Below, one piece after another: positions 53,628-62,204 of a stretch of DNA of 64,000 nt. The notes beneath the pieces were generated by a model, which saw nothing but the letters and a program-made list of their open reading frames with translations, had not been told where the DNA came from and did not search any database. Made by a program: the position numbers and the translations under genes. Source of the stretch: Iodidimonas nitroreducens (lineage in GTDB: Bacteria > Pseudomonadota > Alphaproteobacteria > Sphingomonadales > Rhodothalassiaceae); NCBI GenBank assembly GCA_000710935.1, contig BAYV01000109.1, positions 186,001 to 250,000 on the forward strand, given 5' to 3'. Each line of letters starts with the position of its first letter. Positions within the stretch are counted from its first letter, which is position 1.

Positions 53628-54509
53628 ATGCGCATTTTCCCCCGGAGGGGGCGAAGGGTCTTCGCGTGGAGCCGTCGGGCACTTATCGGGCTGATTTTGC
53701 TGATCGGGGCTTTTGGTTCGGGCGGCGTGGCCGCCTTTGATCCTGCGCTGCCTGATGATGCGGGATTGGCCGATGATAGCGCATCCCCTTCTCATTTTCT
53801 GCCCGATGATCTGCTGGCCGCTTATGATGCGGGGCAGTGGGATGCGGTAATCGCCCGGGGCACGGCCATGCAAAGTGCGGGCGGGTTTGTTATGGCCTCG
53901 CGCGCTTTTTTGGCTTCGGTGATGTATGACGATCAGCCTGATCAGCAAAAGCAGGCCGCTCAACAGGCTGTGGATTGGGCCGATCGGGCTTTGGCGTTAG
54001 ACGCCGATGCCATCGAAATCCTGCTGCAGGCGGCAGCCAGCTATGGGGTGCGGGCGCAAATCAATCGCAGCCTGTCTGATGCCATGGCCTCAAAGCGTTT
54101 TCTGGAAAAAGCTTATGAAATCGATCCCGATGATCCGCGCGTGCTGGCCTCTTTCGGCTTTTGGCATGGGCGGGTGATTTTGGGGGCCGGATCTTTTCTG
54201 GGTGGCCTCTTTTTCGGGGCGGATCGCGATCAGGCGATTGATCTGTTTCAGCGATCACTAGAGCAGGACCCCGATAATCTCCTGATCCATGCCGGATTCG
54301 GGCGTCTGCTTTTACGCTTTGGAAAAGCAAGGCTGCGGCCTCTGGCCGTCGATCACTTAAAACAATCCCTGCTATATGCGGCGACAAGTGTTCATGAGCA
54401 ACGCGCTCAGGAAGACAGCCGGATTTTGCTCGAGGCCGATGCCGCCGGGGCCACCACAGGGCAATTGGCCGATCTGGCCGATCAGCGGGCACCTTTTAAA
54501 CAGACTTAA
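53628..54509 (+). CDS. TPR-like periplasmic or membrane-anchored protein
   Basis: A 293-residue protein. An Arg-rich N-terminus and hydrophobic segment (about residues 17-37) form a signal or anchor; the rest is helical with TPR-like repeats (for example LFQRSLEQDPDNLLIHAGFGRLL) and a hydrophobic GAGSFLGGLFFGADR loop. ATG 53628 follows a strong AAGGAGG. The gene stands alone after infC, where rpmI might be expected in other groups. Unknown function; a role in envelope complex assembly would be a guess. Confidence 0.72.
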   Translation: MRIFPRRGRRVFAWSRRALIGLILLIGAFGSGGVAAFDPALPDDAGLADDSASPSHFLPDDLLAAYDAGQWDAVIARGTAMQSAGGFVMASRAFLASVMYDDQPDQQKQAAQQAVDWADRALALDADAIEILLQAAASYGVRAQINRSLSDAMASKRFLEKAYEIDPDDPRVLASFGFWHGRVILGAGSFLGGLFFGADRDQAIDLFQRSLEQDPDNLLIHAGFGRLLLRFGKARLRPLAVDHLKQSLLYAATSVHEQRAQEDSRILLEADAAGATTGQLADLADQRAPFKQT

Positions 54510-54613
54510 AGGACTTGCCTGGCTCCCGGATCGTCTCCGGTTGCTGACTTGCCAAGGGCGAAAGGACGGTGTTTTATGGGGCTTCTTATCATTTGATCAT
54601 CCAAAGGCGGCTT

Positions 54614-54859
54614 ATGAAATCCATCACCATGAAACAGGTCCTTGGCCTTGTGCTCGCCAGCCTGCTGGTGGGCCTGTTTTTGAAGGTGGCTGGTCTTTCG
54701 CCGATGGAATTCTGGCAATCCTTATGGAATCGCCTGTCGGCAATGGCGCTGTGGAGCTGGCAATCGGTGGATGGCCTGCTCATCTATGTTTTGATGGGTG
54801 CGGCCATCGTGGTGCCGCTCTATATCCTGATGCGGGTTCTGGGCAAAAGGCGGGGTTGA
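54614..54859 (+). CDS. Small DUF6460-like membrane protein
   Basis: An 81-residue protein with two hydrophobic helices (about residues 6-26 and 47-70) and a basic C-terminus (RVLGKRRG). The pattern VLASLLVGLFLKVAGLSPMEFWQSLWN resembles the DUF6460 group of alphaproteobacterial small membrane proteins. ATG 54614 is chosen over an upstream in-frame start (54569) because the extra 15 residues are atypical. Confidence 0.65.
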   Translation: MKSITMKQVLGLVLASLLVGLFLKVAGLSPMEFWQSLWNRLSAMALWSWQSVDGLLIYVLMGAAIVVPLYILMRVLGKRRG

Positions 54860-54873
54860 TCACGGCTTTTGGC

Positions 54874-54910
54874 AAAAGAAATGACCGGCCCGGGATGGGG
54901 TCCGGACCGG
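54874..54910 (-). terminator. Terminator-like hairpin with T-rich tail
   Basis: A 10-bp GC-rich stem with one mismatch and a 6-base loop (54885-54910) is followed on the minus strand by ATTTCTTTT. It would end the candidate small RNA and faces the end of the DUF6460-like gene. Confidence 0.5.
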
Positions 54911-55010
54911 CCAGTTCAGTCTCGACTTTAAGATACAGCAGCAAACCCTGATTGAGCGGACCTGAGGGTTGAAATACGGTCTTCGCAATAAGGGTCTGTC
55001 TGTTGTCTCC
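54874..55010 (-). ncRNA. Candidate structured small RNA (about 137 nt)
   Basis: On the minus strand a TATAAA box (55022-55017) precedes a sequence that folds into a long imperfect hairpin: the 5' side (55009-54986, GAGACAACAGACAGACCC...) pairs with the 3' side (54954-54930, ...AGGGTTTGCTGCTGT). A second, GC-rich hairpin (54910-54885; CCGG-A-CCGGA with CCGGG-C-CCGG) followed by ATTTCTTTT looks like a terminator. There is no clear -35 box. The size and long-rod shape recall 6S RNA, but I cannot confirm that by sequence. Confidence 0.4.
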
Positions 55011-55204
55011 TGATCTTTTATAGCAAATCGCGTGCCATATTTATGATGCCCGGAAATTCGCCATCTTTCGGCCATGAAGTCAATTTTTAGGCCCGGATGT
55101 CTGGCAGTTTTGGAATATAAAAATCAAAATGCATTGCAAAATGCGAATTTTTCTTCTGGTGGGTCCCTCATACTCTTTTAAGATTTGATCGCCACACTCA
55201 TGGG

Positions 55205-55627
55205 ATGAAGATGATCTTTCTTTCATGGCTGGCGATGATCGCAATAGCTTGGGTTGCCCTTGCGCCTCTACCCGCATGGGCTTTGTCGGAAAAAAAAGGC
55301 GAAGCTGCGGCGGCCGCCCCCATCTATGTAGAGCTCACGCCGATGACCGTGCCCTTGCTGCGTGATGGATATGTCAGCGGCAGTTTTCATCTGCGGCTCA
55401 ATCTGGCAGCAACGGATGCCGAGGCGAAAACCGAAATCAACCGACTGATGCCCCGGCTGGAAGCGGCTTATCTCGCCAATCTGTCCGATTTGTCGGAACA
55501 ATTCATCCGCCCGGGCGAATCGGTGGATCTGGATATCATCAAGATGATCTTGCAAAGCACCACGGATCGCCTTTTGGGCCAAGGCGTGGCCAATCTCCTG
55601 ATCGTTGAAACCTCCGTCCGCCGCTGA
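55205..55627 (+). CDS. FliL-like protein, not near flagellar genes
   Basis: A 140-residue protein with an N-terminal signal or anchor helix (residues 3-27, ending PAWA-LSE) and a domain reminiscent of FliL: IYVELTPMTVPLLRDGYVSG and a conserved end with DLIKMIL-type and TDRLLGQGVANLLIVETSVRR. FliL supports the flagellar stator, but no flagellar genes are nearby; similar orphan proteins are common in alphaproteobacteria. Located between the candidate RNA and the OmpW-like gene. Confidence 0.7.
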   Translation: MKMIFLSWLAMIAIAWVALAPLPAWALSEKKGEAAAAAPIYVELTPMTVPLLRDGYVSGSFHLRLNLAATDAEAKTEINRLMPRLEAAYLANLSDLSEQFIRPGESVDLDIIKMILQSTTDRLLGQGVANLLIVETSVRR

Positions 55628-55791
55628 AGGCTGACCGCTGCGACTGTTGCCGGAAAAGCACGCGCATCTTTCACTTCACATTTATTTGATATGGATCAAC
55701 AGCCGCCATCAGGAAGGCCCTAAACCAAAGTCATTGCATGGGCCGGCAAGGCTTTAGCCATGGCCAGAAGGCTTTAAGAGAGGAATCTGTG

Positions 55792-56430
55792 ATGAAACTG
55801 AATATATGGGCAATGGCGGCGATGGTGCCGGTTTTGATCTGTGCGCCCGATGCCAGCGCGCAGGATATGGTGAAGGCAGGGGATTTTCTGCTGCGGGGCC
55901 GGGCCATTCTGGTCGCCCCTGATGAAAGCGCGACCATCAGCGCCATTGGCGGGGATGTTGGGATTGATAATGCGGTGATGCCCGAACTGGATTTGAGCTA
56001 TTTCATCACCGATCATCTGGCGGTGGAATTGATCGCGGCGGTCTCCCCCCATGATGCCCGGGCCAAGGGCACAGCTTTGGGCGATCTGGAGTTGGGCGAA
56101 CTGCTGCTTTTGCCGCCCACCCTTACGGTGCAATATCACCAGCAATTTGGCGATTATTTCAAACCCTATATCGGGGCCGGGGTGAATTATACGATGTTCA
56201 TCAAGGATAAAGCGGAAGGCGGCGTGGTCACGCAGATGAAGGCACGCGACAGTTTCGGCATTGCCCTTCAGGCCGGGGCGGATTTCGCCGTGAAAGGGCC
56301 GTGGATGATCAATATCGATATGAAAAAGCTGTTTCTCGATACCCGGGTTACCCTTAATGATGGGGCGATCGAAGCCAATGTGGATATCGATCCGTGGATT
56401 TTCGGGATCGGGGTCGGCTATAAATTCTAA
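55792..56430 (+). CDS. ompW: OmpW family outer membrane protein
   Basis: A 212-residue eight-stranded outer membrane barrel. Signal peptide residues 1-23 (ending ASA-QDMVKAGDF), then AGDFLLRGRAILVAPDES, DLSYFITDHLAVELIAAVSPHD, YIGAGVNYTMFI and a C-terminal aromatic residue (GVGYKF) as barrels require. OmpW forms a narrow hydrophobic channel. ATG 55792 follows AGAGAGGA. A strong terminator follows. Confidence 0.9.
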   Translation: MKLNIWAMAAMVPVLICAPDASAQDMVKAGDFLLRGRAILVAPDESATISAIGGDVGIDNAVMPELDLSYFITDHLAVELIAAVSPHDARAKGTALGDLELGELLLLPPTLTVQYHQQFGDYFKPYIGAGVNYTMFIKDKAEGGVVTQMKARDSFGIALQAGADFAVKGPWMINIDMKKLFLDTRVTLNDGAIEANVDIDPWIFGIGVGYKF

Positions 56431-56452
56431 AGCCATTTGCCGCAGAAATAAA

Positions 56453-56492
56453 AAGGGCTGTGCCTTTGATGGACATAGCCCTTGATTTTTAT
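56453..56492 (+). terminator. Rho-independent terminator after ompW
   Basis: AAGGGCTGTG (56453-56462) pairs with CATAGCCCTT (56474-56483) over ten base pairs, with an 11-base loop, and is followed by GATTTTTAT. This is the clearest terminator in the window. Confidence 0.88.
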
Positions 56493-56493
56493 G

Positions 56494-56550
56494 TTCAGCC
56501 TCAGCCCGATTTCAGTTCAGCCTCAGCCCGATTTCAGTCCAGCCTCAGCC
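56494..56550. repeat. 22-bp x 2.6 tandem repeat at the end of wrbA
   Basis: Two perfect 22-bp units (TTCAGCCTCAGCCCGATTTCAG) and a partial third lie between the ompW terminator and wrbA, and the last unit includes the wrbA stop codon. Unit length is not a multiple of three. Confidence 0.88.
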
Positions 56551-57144
56551 GTGCAGTTTGGCGGCGATTTTCGCCACATGGCTGCCCTGGTAGCGGGCAA
56601 TCGTCAATTCGGCTTCGCTGGGCATCCGCGAACCATCGGGTCCGGCAATGGTGGCCGCGCCATAAGGCGAGCCGCCGCGCACGGCGCTGATATCGGTCAA
56701 TTCAGGAATGGCATAAGGGGTGCCCACCAAAACCATGCCATGATGCGCCAAAGTCAGCCATGTGCTGATGATCGTGGTTTCATTGCCGCCGCCGGTGCCG
56801 GTCGAGGTAAAGACGCTGCCCACCTTGCCAGCCAGAGCCCCTTTGGCCCACAGGCCGCCGGTTTGATCGAAAAAGGTGCGCATCTGGCCAGCCATATTGC
56901 CAAAGCGTGTGGGGGTGCCAATGATGATGGCATCATAATCGCCCAATTCGGCAGGGCTGGCTAAAGGCGCTGCCTGATCGAGCTTGGCGCCCGCGCCTCT
57001 GGCCGCATCTTCGGGCATGGTTTCGGGCACGCGCTTTAAGCTTACTTCACAGCCTTCAACACTGCTGGCCCCTTTGGCCACTTCATTGGCCATGATTTCG
57101 ACATGTCCATACATGCTGTAATATAAAACGAGGATTTTGGTCAT
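56545..57144 (-). CDS. wrbA: NAD(P)H:quinone oxidoreductase WrbA
   Basis: A 199-residue flavodoxin-fold quinone reductase. [22 protein letters not shown] binds [39 protein letters not shown] and [21 protein letters not shown] are the WrbA signatures. It reduces quinones by two electrons and so limits oxidative stress. A single gene, with its promoter in the 154 bp after bioA. Confidence 0.96.
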   Translation of the reverse strand: MTKILVLYYSMYGHVEIMANEVAKGASSVEGCEVSLKRVPETMPEDAARGAGAKLDQAAPLASPAELGDYDAIIIGTPTRFGNMAGQMRTFFDQTGGLWAKGALAGKVGSVFTSTGTGGGNETTIISTWLTLAHHGMVLVGTPYAIPELTDISAVRGGSPYGAATIAGPDGSRMPSEAELTIARYQGSHVAKIAAKLHG

Positions 57145-57298
57145 GCTGCGCTCCTGTGAAAAATGGTCATCTGCATCACAGTTTATGGCTTGGCCAAGGG
57201 CCGCACAATCGCATCATTTATAAAAACATTATTCTGCCACACGAAACAGTGGGGGCCCGATGGGTGCTATCGACATTCTGGTGGCGCGAGAGCTGGCC

Positions 57299-58633
57299 TC
57301 ACAGATCTTTCAGGCAGGCCCTGATGCCTTCGGTCAGGGCGGAAAGATCCGCAGGGCTGATGGTCAGCGCCGGGGTCAGATAGACCACCGAGCCAAGGGG
57401 CCTGATCCACAGGCCACGGTCGATGAAGGCCTGCCTGAGCTTATCGATATTGGGGGGGCGCATCAATTCCACCACGCCGATGGCCCCCAATATCCGCACA
57501 TCGCGCACGCCGGGAAAATGGCGGCAGGGCTCAAGTTCGTCGGCCAATTGCCGGGAAATGGCCGCGCATTGGCCCAAGCGATCTTCTGATTGAAACAGAT
57601 CGAGGGAGGCATTGGCCGCCGCACAACCCAAAGCATGGGCCATATAGGTGGGGCCATGCATCAGGGCATGATCGGGATCATCGCTGTGAAAGGCATCATA
57701 AATGCCGCGCCGGGCAATCGCTGCTGATAAGGGCAAAGTGCCGCCGGTCAGGGCTTTGGAAAGGGTGATGATATCGGGCACGATCCCCGCCTGCTGGCAG
57801 GCAAAAAGCGTTCCCGTGCGGCCAAATCCGGTAAAGATTTCATCGAGAATAAGGAGAATATCGTGCTTTTTGCACAGATCGGCCACGACCTTCAAAGTCT
57901 CTGGCCTATGAAACCGCATGCCCCCGGCACCCTGCACCAATGGCTCGATGATCACCGCCGCCAGATCATCGGCATGGCGGCTCATCAGATCATCAAGGGC
58001 CGTGAGGCGGGCCGGATCATCGGGCAATTCCCCCATAATTTGTTGGGCGAGCATCCCTTCAAAATGGCGGTGCATCCCTTCATCGGGATCACATACCGCC
58101 ATGGTGCCCAGAGTATCCCCATGATAGCCATGGCGAAAAAACAGGAAACGATGGCGGCGGCGGCCTTGGTTGATGCCATATTGCAGGGCGATCTTCATCG
58201 CCACCTCGACCGAAACTGAGCCGGATTCGGCAAAAAACACGCGATCCAGATCGCCGGGCAGATGCTGCGCCAGCCGCGCAGCCAGCCGGGCGGCGGGTTC
58301 GTGCATCAGGCCGCCAAACATCACATGGGGCATGGCCTGAAGCTGCTTTTGGATGGCCGCCAGAATATGCGGATGATTATAGCCATGGGCGGCGGTCCAC
58401 CAGCTGGCGATGCCATCGATCAGGCTGCGCCCATCGGCCAGTTGCAGCCTTTCTCCATGGGTAGAGGCAATGGCCAAAGGCGGCTGGGCGGTTTTCATCT
58501 GGCTATAGGGAAACCACAGATGCTGAAGCCCGGCTTCATACCAATCAGGCTGACCGGGCCAATCAGGCTGACCGGGCCAATCAGGCTGATCAGAAAAGCC
58601 GGGCTGATCTTTGGGCGGGGGATGGCCGACCAT
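57299..58633 (-). CDS. bioA: Adenosylmethionine-8-amino-7-oxononanoate aminotransferase BioA
   Basis: BioA makes 7,8-diaminopelargonic acid in biotin synthesis, a PLP enzyme. Of 444 residues, [30 protein letters not shown] and [16 protein letters not shown] (the Lys binds PLP) are visible, with HLWFPYSQM near the N-terminus. The N-terminus bears an extra PGQPDW repeat from an 18-bp DNA duplication (58541-58590). ATG 58633 has AAGGAG nine bases upstream, better than the earlier in-frame ATG 58675. Downstream in the bioF-bioD direction. Confidence 0.95.
   Translation of the reverse strand: MVGHPPPKDQPGFSDQPDWPGQPDWPGQPDWYEAGLQHLWFPYSQMKTAQPPLAIASTHGERLQLADGRSLIDGIASWWTAAHGYNHPHILAAIQKQLQAMPHVMFGGLMHEPAARLAARLAQHLPGDLDRVFFAESGSVSVEVAMKIALQYGINQGRRRHRFLFFRHGYHGDTLGTMAVCDPDEGMHRHFEGMLAQQIMGELPDDPARLTALDDLMSRHADDLAAVIIEPLVQGAGGMRFHRPETLKVVADLCKKHDILLILDEIFTGFGRTGTLFACQQAGIVPDIITLSKALTGGTLPLSAAIARRGIYDAFHSDDPDHALMHGPTYMAHALGCAAANASLDLFQSEDRLGQCAAISRQLADELEPCRHFPGVRDVRILGAIGVVELMRPPNIDKLRQAFIDRGLWIRPLGSVVYLTPALTISPADLSALTEGIRACLKDL
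58541..58590. repeat. 18-bp x 2.7 tandem repeat inside bioA
   Basis: Two perfect 18-bp units (CCAATCAGGCTGACCGGG) and most of a third encode the repeated PGQPDW at the BioA N-terminus. Frame is kept. Confidence 0.92.
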
Positions 58634-58707
58634 GGCTGCGCACTCCTTTGGGAAAAAGCGCCATAGTCCTATCATGGTCCATCGAAAAGTTCAGCCCCGG
58701 CTTTGCT

Positions 58708-58950
58708 CTAATGAATCGAGACCCCCGCAGGCACATGCCCATCACGGATGATTTCCAGAATATGCTGATGAATTCCCAGCCACATATCAAAGCCATCCGC
58801 ATCATCGATGGCGCGCATTTTCTTCAGGGCTTCATCGGCATAATAAAGGGCGCGATCCCCAAAATTTCTGACCAGCGTACTGGCGGCGATTTCAAAATAA
58901 ACCTTGGGATCAAAGTCATTCACAATCGGCGTTAGGGGCAAAGCAGGCAT
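58708..58950 (-). CDS. Small helical protein of unknown function in the biotin locus
   Basis: An 80-residue protein with an initial NDFDPKVYFEIAASTLVRNFGDRALYYADEALKKMR helix pair and DMWLGIHQHILEIIRDG. I do not recognise a named family with certainty; it resembles small alphaproteobacterial helical proteins of about 70-90 residues. ATG 58950 follows a GGGAG Shine-Dalgarno; the longer start at 58992 has none. It lies between bioD and bioA on the same strand, but 204 bp and 74 bp away, so it may not be in their operon. Confidence 0.6.
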   Translation of the reverse strand: MPALPLTPIVNDFDPKVYFEIAASTLVRNFGDRALYYADEALKKMRAIDDADGFDMWLGIHQHILEIIRDGHVPAGVSIH

Positions 58951-59154
58951 CACAGGCTCCCGGTATAAAGGATGATGCCGTTTCATCAGCAAATGCCGGG
59001 CCAGTTTAAAAAAACATTTTAAGCCATTGTTTTTATGCGATATAAAATTAATGATAACAAAAAATCAAAGCCCATGTCCGGGCGGGCGGGCAGGCTTTGC
59101 CGGGCTGAGGGCGCAAAGCTTGCCGCCTCAAAAAGCGGGCGACAGGTCGTCCTG

Positions 59155-59844
59155 TCAGGCAGCCAGAATACCCAGCCGATCAAGCACGGCCAAAAGATCG
59201 GGGGCGTGGGCCCAAGGGTCGGGGCCATCGAGTCGGGGCAGGCTGATGATCGGGCAGGAGACATGACGAGACAGGCTGTGGCAGCTATCGTTCAGGGGGA
59301 TGGCGGCCGGATGATCGGGGTTATCGCTGACGATCAGGGCCGAGGGTGCAAGCCCGCGATGCGCCAGCCCCTCGATACACGACAGGCTGTGGCTAAGGCT
59401 TCCCAGATAGCTGCCCGCCACCAGCAGATGCGGGCAGCCCAGACCGGCGATCCAATCGGCAACCAGATGGCGATCATCAAGGGGGACAAAGGCCCCGCCC
59501 ACCCCTTCGATCAAAGTGAAGCCGGGGGCGGCCATGGTCTGCCGACAAAAATCGAGAAGCGCCTGATAAGGAAGGCTGCGCCCTTCAAGGGCTGCGGCCA
59601 TATCCGGTGAAAGCGGGGCCGCAAACCGCCAGGGCGAAATATCGGCAGCGGCCGATGAGGGCCGCCCCATAGCCTTGAGCAAAAGGGCCGTATCGCTTGT
59701 TTCATCCTCGGGGGCATAGCCGGAAATGATCGGTTTGATGGCCTGCACCCTTCGCCCGGCGTGGCGCAGTTGATGTACCAATGCGGCGGTGAGCAGGGTT
59801 TTGCCGATCCCGGTGCCGGTGGCGGTGATGAACAATCCGGTCAT
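59155..59844 (-). CDS. bioD: Dethiobiotin synthetase BioD
   Basis: BioD closes the ureido ring of dethiobiotin with ATP and CO2. The 229-residue protein has the P-loop FITATGTGIGKTLLTAALV at the N-terminus, QAIKPI (catalytic Lys), and EGVGGAFVPLDD. Its start overlaps the bioF stop by 4 bp, and it is the second gene after bioF. Confidence 0.93.
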   Translation of the reverse strand: MTGLFITATGTGIGKTLLTAALVHQLRHAGRRVQAIKPIISGYAPEDETSDTALLLKAMGRPSSAAADISPWRFAAPLSPDMAAALEGRSLPYQALLDFCRQTMAAPGFTLIEGVGGAFVPLDDRHLVADWIAGLGCPHLLVAGSYLGSLSHSLSCIEGLAHRGLAPSALIVSDNPDHPAAIPLNDSCHSLSRHVSCPIISLPRLDGPDPWAHAPDLLAVLDRLGILAA

Positions 59845-60998
59845 GATATAATCCCCGTATCCTGAAGGGCGGCGATCAGGCCATCAATATCCCTTTGGCG
59901 GTGGCTAGCGGAAAAAGAAAAGCGCAGCCGGGCGGTGCCATCGGGCACGGTGGGGGGGCGAATGGCCACCACCAGATACCCCCGCGCCAATAGCTTCGCC
60001 TGCGCCGCAAGGGCTTTTTCCGCGCTTCCCAAAATCAGCGGCACCACCGCACTTTGGGGTTCGGGCAGGCCCAAAGCCTGGCAGAAATATTGTGCCGCCA
60101 TCAACGGCTTGGCGCAGAGATCAGGGTCGTTTTCCATGATATCGAGGGCGGCAAGGGCCGCGCCGATGGCGGCCGGCGGCAGGCCGGTGGTATAGATCAG
60201 GCTGCGGGCGCGATTGCGGATCAGCTCGATCACCGGGCGGTCGGCGGCCACATAGCCGCCATAGCTGCCCAAAGCCTTTGATAAGGTGCCGATCAAAAGA
60301 TCGGGCTGCTGGTTCTGCTGTGCCGGGGTGCCCCGCCCTTTGCCCAGAACACCCACGCCATGGGCATCATCCACCATCAGCCAGCCCTGATGCTTTTGGG
60401 CGAGGGCGGTCAATTCAGCAAGGGGGGCCTGATCGCCATCCATGGAAAAAACACCATCGGTGATGATCAGGGCATGGCGATGATCGCGGCGATGGGTGGC
60501 CAGCAGATGATCAAGGCTGTGCATATCATTATGGGGAAAACGCAAACACCGGGATTGGGCCAGCCGCGCGCCGCTGTGCAGGCAGGCATGGGCCCATTCA
60601 TCAATGACGATGAGGTCCTCACGGCCCACAAAAACCGGAACAGAGCCGATATTGGCCAGATAGCCCGAGCCAAAAACCACCGCATCTTCGGTGCCCTTGA
60701 ACGCCGCCAGCCGGGCTTCGAGCCGCGCATAAAGGGGATGATCGCCGCTCACCAGCCTTGAAGCCCCGGCCCCCGCCCCATAGCGCCGGGTTGCATCCAC
60801 CGCCGCCTCGATCAGGCGCGGATCGGTGGAAAGCCCCAGATAATCATTATCGGAAAATGAGATCAGATCCTGCCCATGGCGCCGGGCCGTCATCCCCGCC
60901 CCCCGGGCCGTGGGATGAAGATGGCGATCCAGTGCGGCATCGCGCAGGGCATCAAGCTTTTGTTCAGCGAAGGCCGCAAGGGATGAGGGTTTGATCAT
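59841..60998 (-). CDS. bioF: 8-amino-7-oxononanoate synthase BioF
   Basis: BioF condenses pimeloyl thioester and alanine, PLP-dependent. The 385-residue protein has FSDNDYLGLSTDPRLIEA, GAGASRLVSGDHPLY, DDAHGVGVLGKGRG and TLSKALGSYGGYVA with the PLP Lys. The frame reaches 61034, but ATG 60998 begins the usual N-terminus. Divergent from bioB with a 142-bp shared region; no recognisable BioR box (TTATxxATAA) is seen there. Confidence 0.94.
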   Translation of the reverse strand: MIKPSSLAAFAEQKLDALRDAALDRHLHPTARGAGMTARRHGQDLISFSDNDYLGLSTDPRLIEAAVDATRRYGAGAGASRLVSGDHPLYARLEARLAAFKGTEDAVVFGSGYLANIGSVPVFVGREDLIVIDEWAHACLHSGARLAQSRCLRFPHNDMHSLDHLLATHRRDHRHALIITDGVFSMDGDQAPLAELTALAQKHQGWLMVDDAHGVGVLGKGRGTPAQQNQQPDLLIGTLSKALGSYGGYVAADRPVIELIRNRARSLIYTTGLPPAAIGAALAALDIMENDPDLCAKPLMAAQYFCQALGLPEPQSAVVPLILGSAEKALAAQAKLLARGYLVVAIRPPTVPDGTARLRFSFSASHRQRDIDGLIAALQDTGIIS

Positions 60999-61140
60999 GA
61001 TCAGGCGATAGCGCCATTCGGGATTGCAGGTCAATGATCATGCGCTTTGGGCCGCATGATCCGCCCTGTTTTTGTGAAATATCGGGCGATGCCGGGCTTG
61101 ACTTCGCGGCCAAGCGCGGGCAAGCGTTTGGTGCCCCCCA

Positions 61141-62199
61141 ATGAATGGATATGCTATGGCCACGCGCATCAACACATCCCTTAAAACGCCCTCGACTGCA
61201 AAAGCGTCTGCGCTGTCTGCTTTTGAAAGCATGGATGATCCTAAGCTTAAAGGCAGCATCCGCCATGACTGGAGCAAAGCCGAGATCGGCGCTCTTTTTG
61301 CCTTACCCTTTTCCGATCTGATCTTTCGGGCGGCCGAAATCCATCGGGCCTTTCATGATCCGAACACGGTACAGCTTTCCCAGCTTTTATCGATCAAAAC
61401 CGGCGGCTGTGCCGAAGATTGCGCCTATTGCCCGCAATCGGCCAAATTTGCCGAAGCGACCGGAGTGAAAGCGGAAAAGCTGATGGATATCGGCCCCATT
61501 CTGGCCGATGCCCAAAGCGCCAGGGACGGGGGGGCTTCGCGCTATTGCATGGGGGCGGCCTGGACCAGATTGAAAGATCGCGATCTGCCCGCTTTGGAAG
61601 GCATCATTCGCGAAGTGAAAGCACTGGGCCTTGAAACCTGCATGACATTGGGGATGCTGGAAGCCCATCAGGCCCAGCGTTTGCGGGCGGCGGGCCTTGA
61701 TTATTACAATCATAATATCGATACCTCGCCCGAATATTATGGCGAGATCATCACCACCCGCACCTTTGACGAACGCCTTGAAACTTTGGCCCATGTGCGG
61801 GAAGCCGGGATGAGCGTGTGCTGCGGTGGCATTGTGGGGATGGGCGAAAGCGTGGGGGATCGCGCCTCGATGCTGGAGGTGCTGGCCACCATGACACCGC
61901 ATCCCGAATCGGTGCCGATCAATATGCTGGTACAGGTGAAAGGCACGCCGCTGGCCGATGCCGCACCCCTCGATCCTTTGGAATTCGTGCGGACCATCGC
62001 CGTGGCCCGCATCACCATGCCCCGCTCGGCGGTGCGTTTATCGGCAGGGCGGGAAAGCATGAGCGAGGAATGTCAGGCTCTGGCTTTTCTGGCGGGGGCC
62101 AATTCGATCTTTTATGGCGAAAAGCTGCTCACCACCGGCAATCCCGAACATGATCGCGACCGGGTCCTGTTCCAGAAGCTGGGCATCAGCCCGGCTTAA
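61141..62199 (+). CDS. bioB: Biotin synthase BioB
   Basis: BioB, a radical SAM enzyme, inserts sulfur into dethiobiotin. The 352-residue protein has the [4Fe-4S] motif CAEDCAYC (Cys 90, 94, 97), [25 protein letters not shown] with [2Fe-2S] ligands nearby (Cys in [10 protein letters not shown] and [10 protein letters not shown]) and [14 protein letters not shown]. An alternative ATG is at 61156. Together with bioF, bioD and bioA it supplies the late biotin pathway; early bioC/bioH or bioZ genes are not here. Confidence 0.97.
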   Translation: MNGYAMATRINTSLKTPSTAKASALSAFESMDDPKLKGSIRHDWSKAEIGALFALPFSDLIFRAAEIHRAFHDPNTVQLSQLLSIKTGGCAEDCAYCPQSAKFAEATGVKAEKLMDIGPILADAQSARDGGASRYCMGAAWTRLKDRDLPALEGIIREVKALGLETCMTLGMLEAHQAQRLRAAGLDYYNHNIDTSPEYYGEIITTRTFDERLETLAHVREAGMSVCCGGIVGMGESVGDRASMLEVLATMTPHPESVPINMLVQVKGTPLADAAPLDPLEFVRTIAVARITMPRSAVRLSAGRESMSEECQALAFLAGANSIFYGEKLLTTGNPEHDRDRVLFQKLGISPA

Positions 62200-62204
62200 A
62201 GCCT

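Larger units (their letters stand above)
54860..55204. other. 345-bp gap: candidate small RNA and operator-like repeats
   Basis: No convincing protein gene lies here. The left part holds a candidate minus-strand RNA with terminator (separate entry). The right part, upstream of the FliL-like gene, is AT-rich and holds two direct copies of CAAAATGC 12 bp apart (55125-55144), overlapped by a GCATT/AATGC dyad, which look like an operator. Short minus-strand frames here have no coding character. Confidence 0.5.

Noticed and set aside
54874-55010. Direct identification of the candidate RNA as 6S, tmRNA, RNase P or SRP RNA
   Set aside because: None of the conserved sequences of tmRNA, RNase P or SRP RNA is seen, and the 6S resemblance is only in size and shape. 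It is kept as an unnamed candidate.
60999-61140. BioR or BirA operator between bioF and bioB
   Set aside because: No TTATxxATAA box or other clear palindrome was found in this interval.
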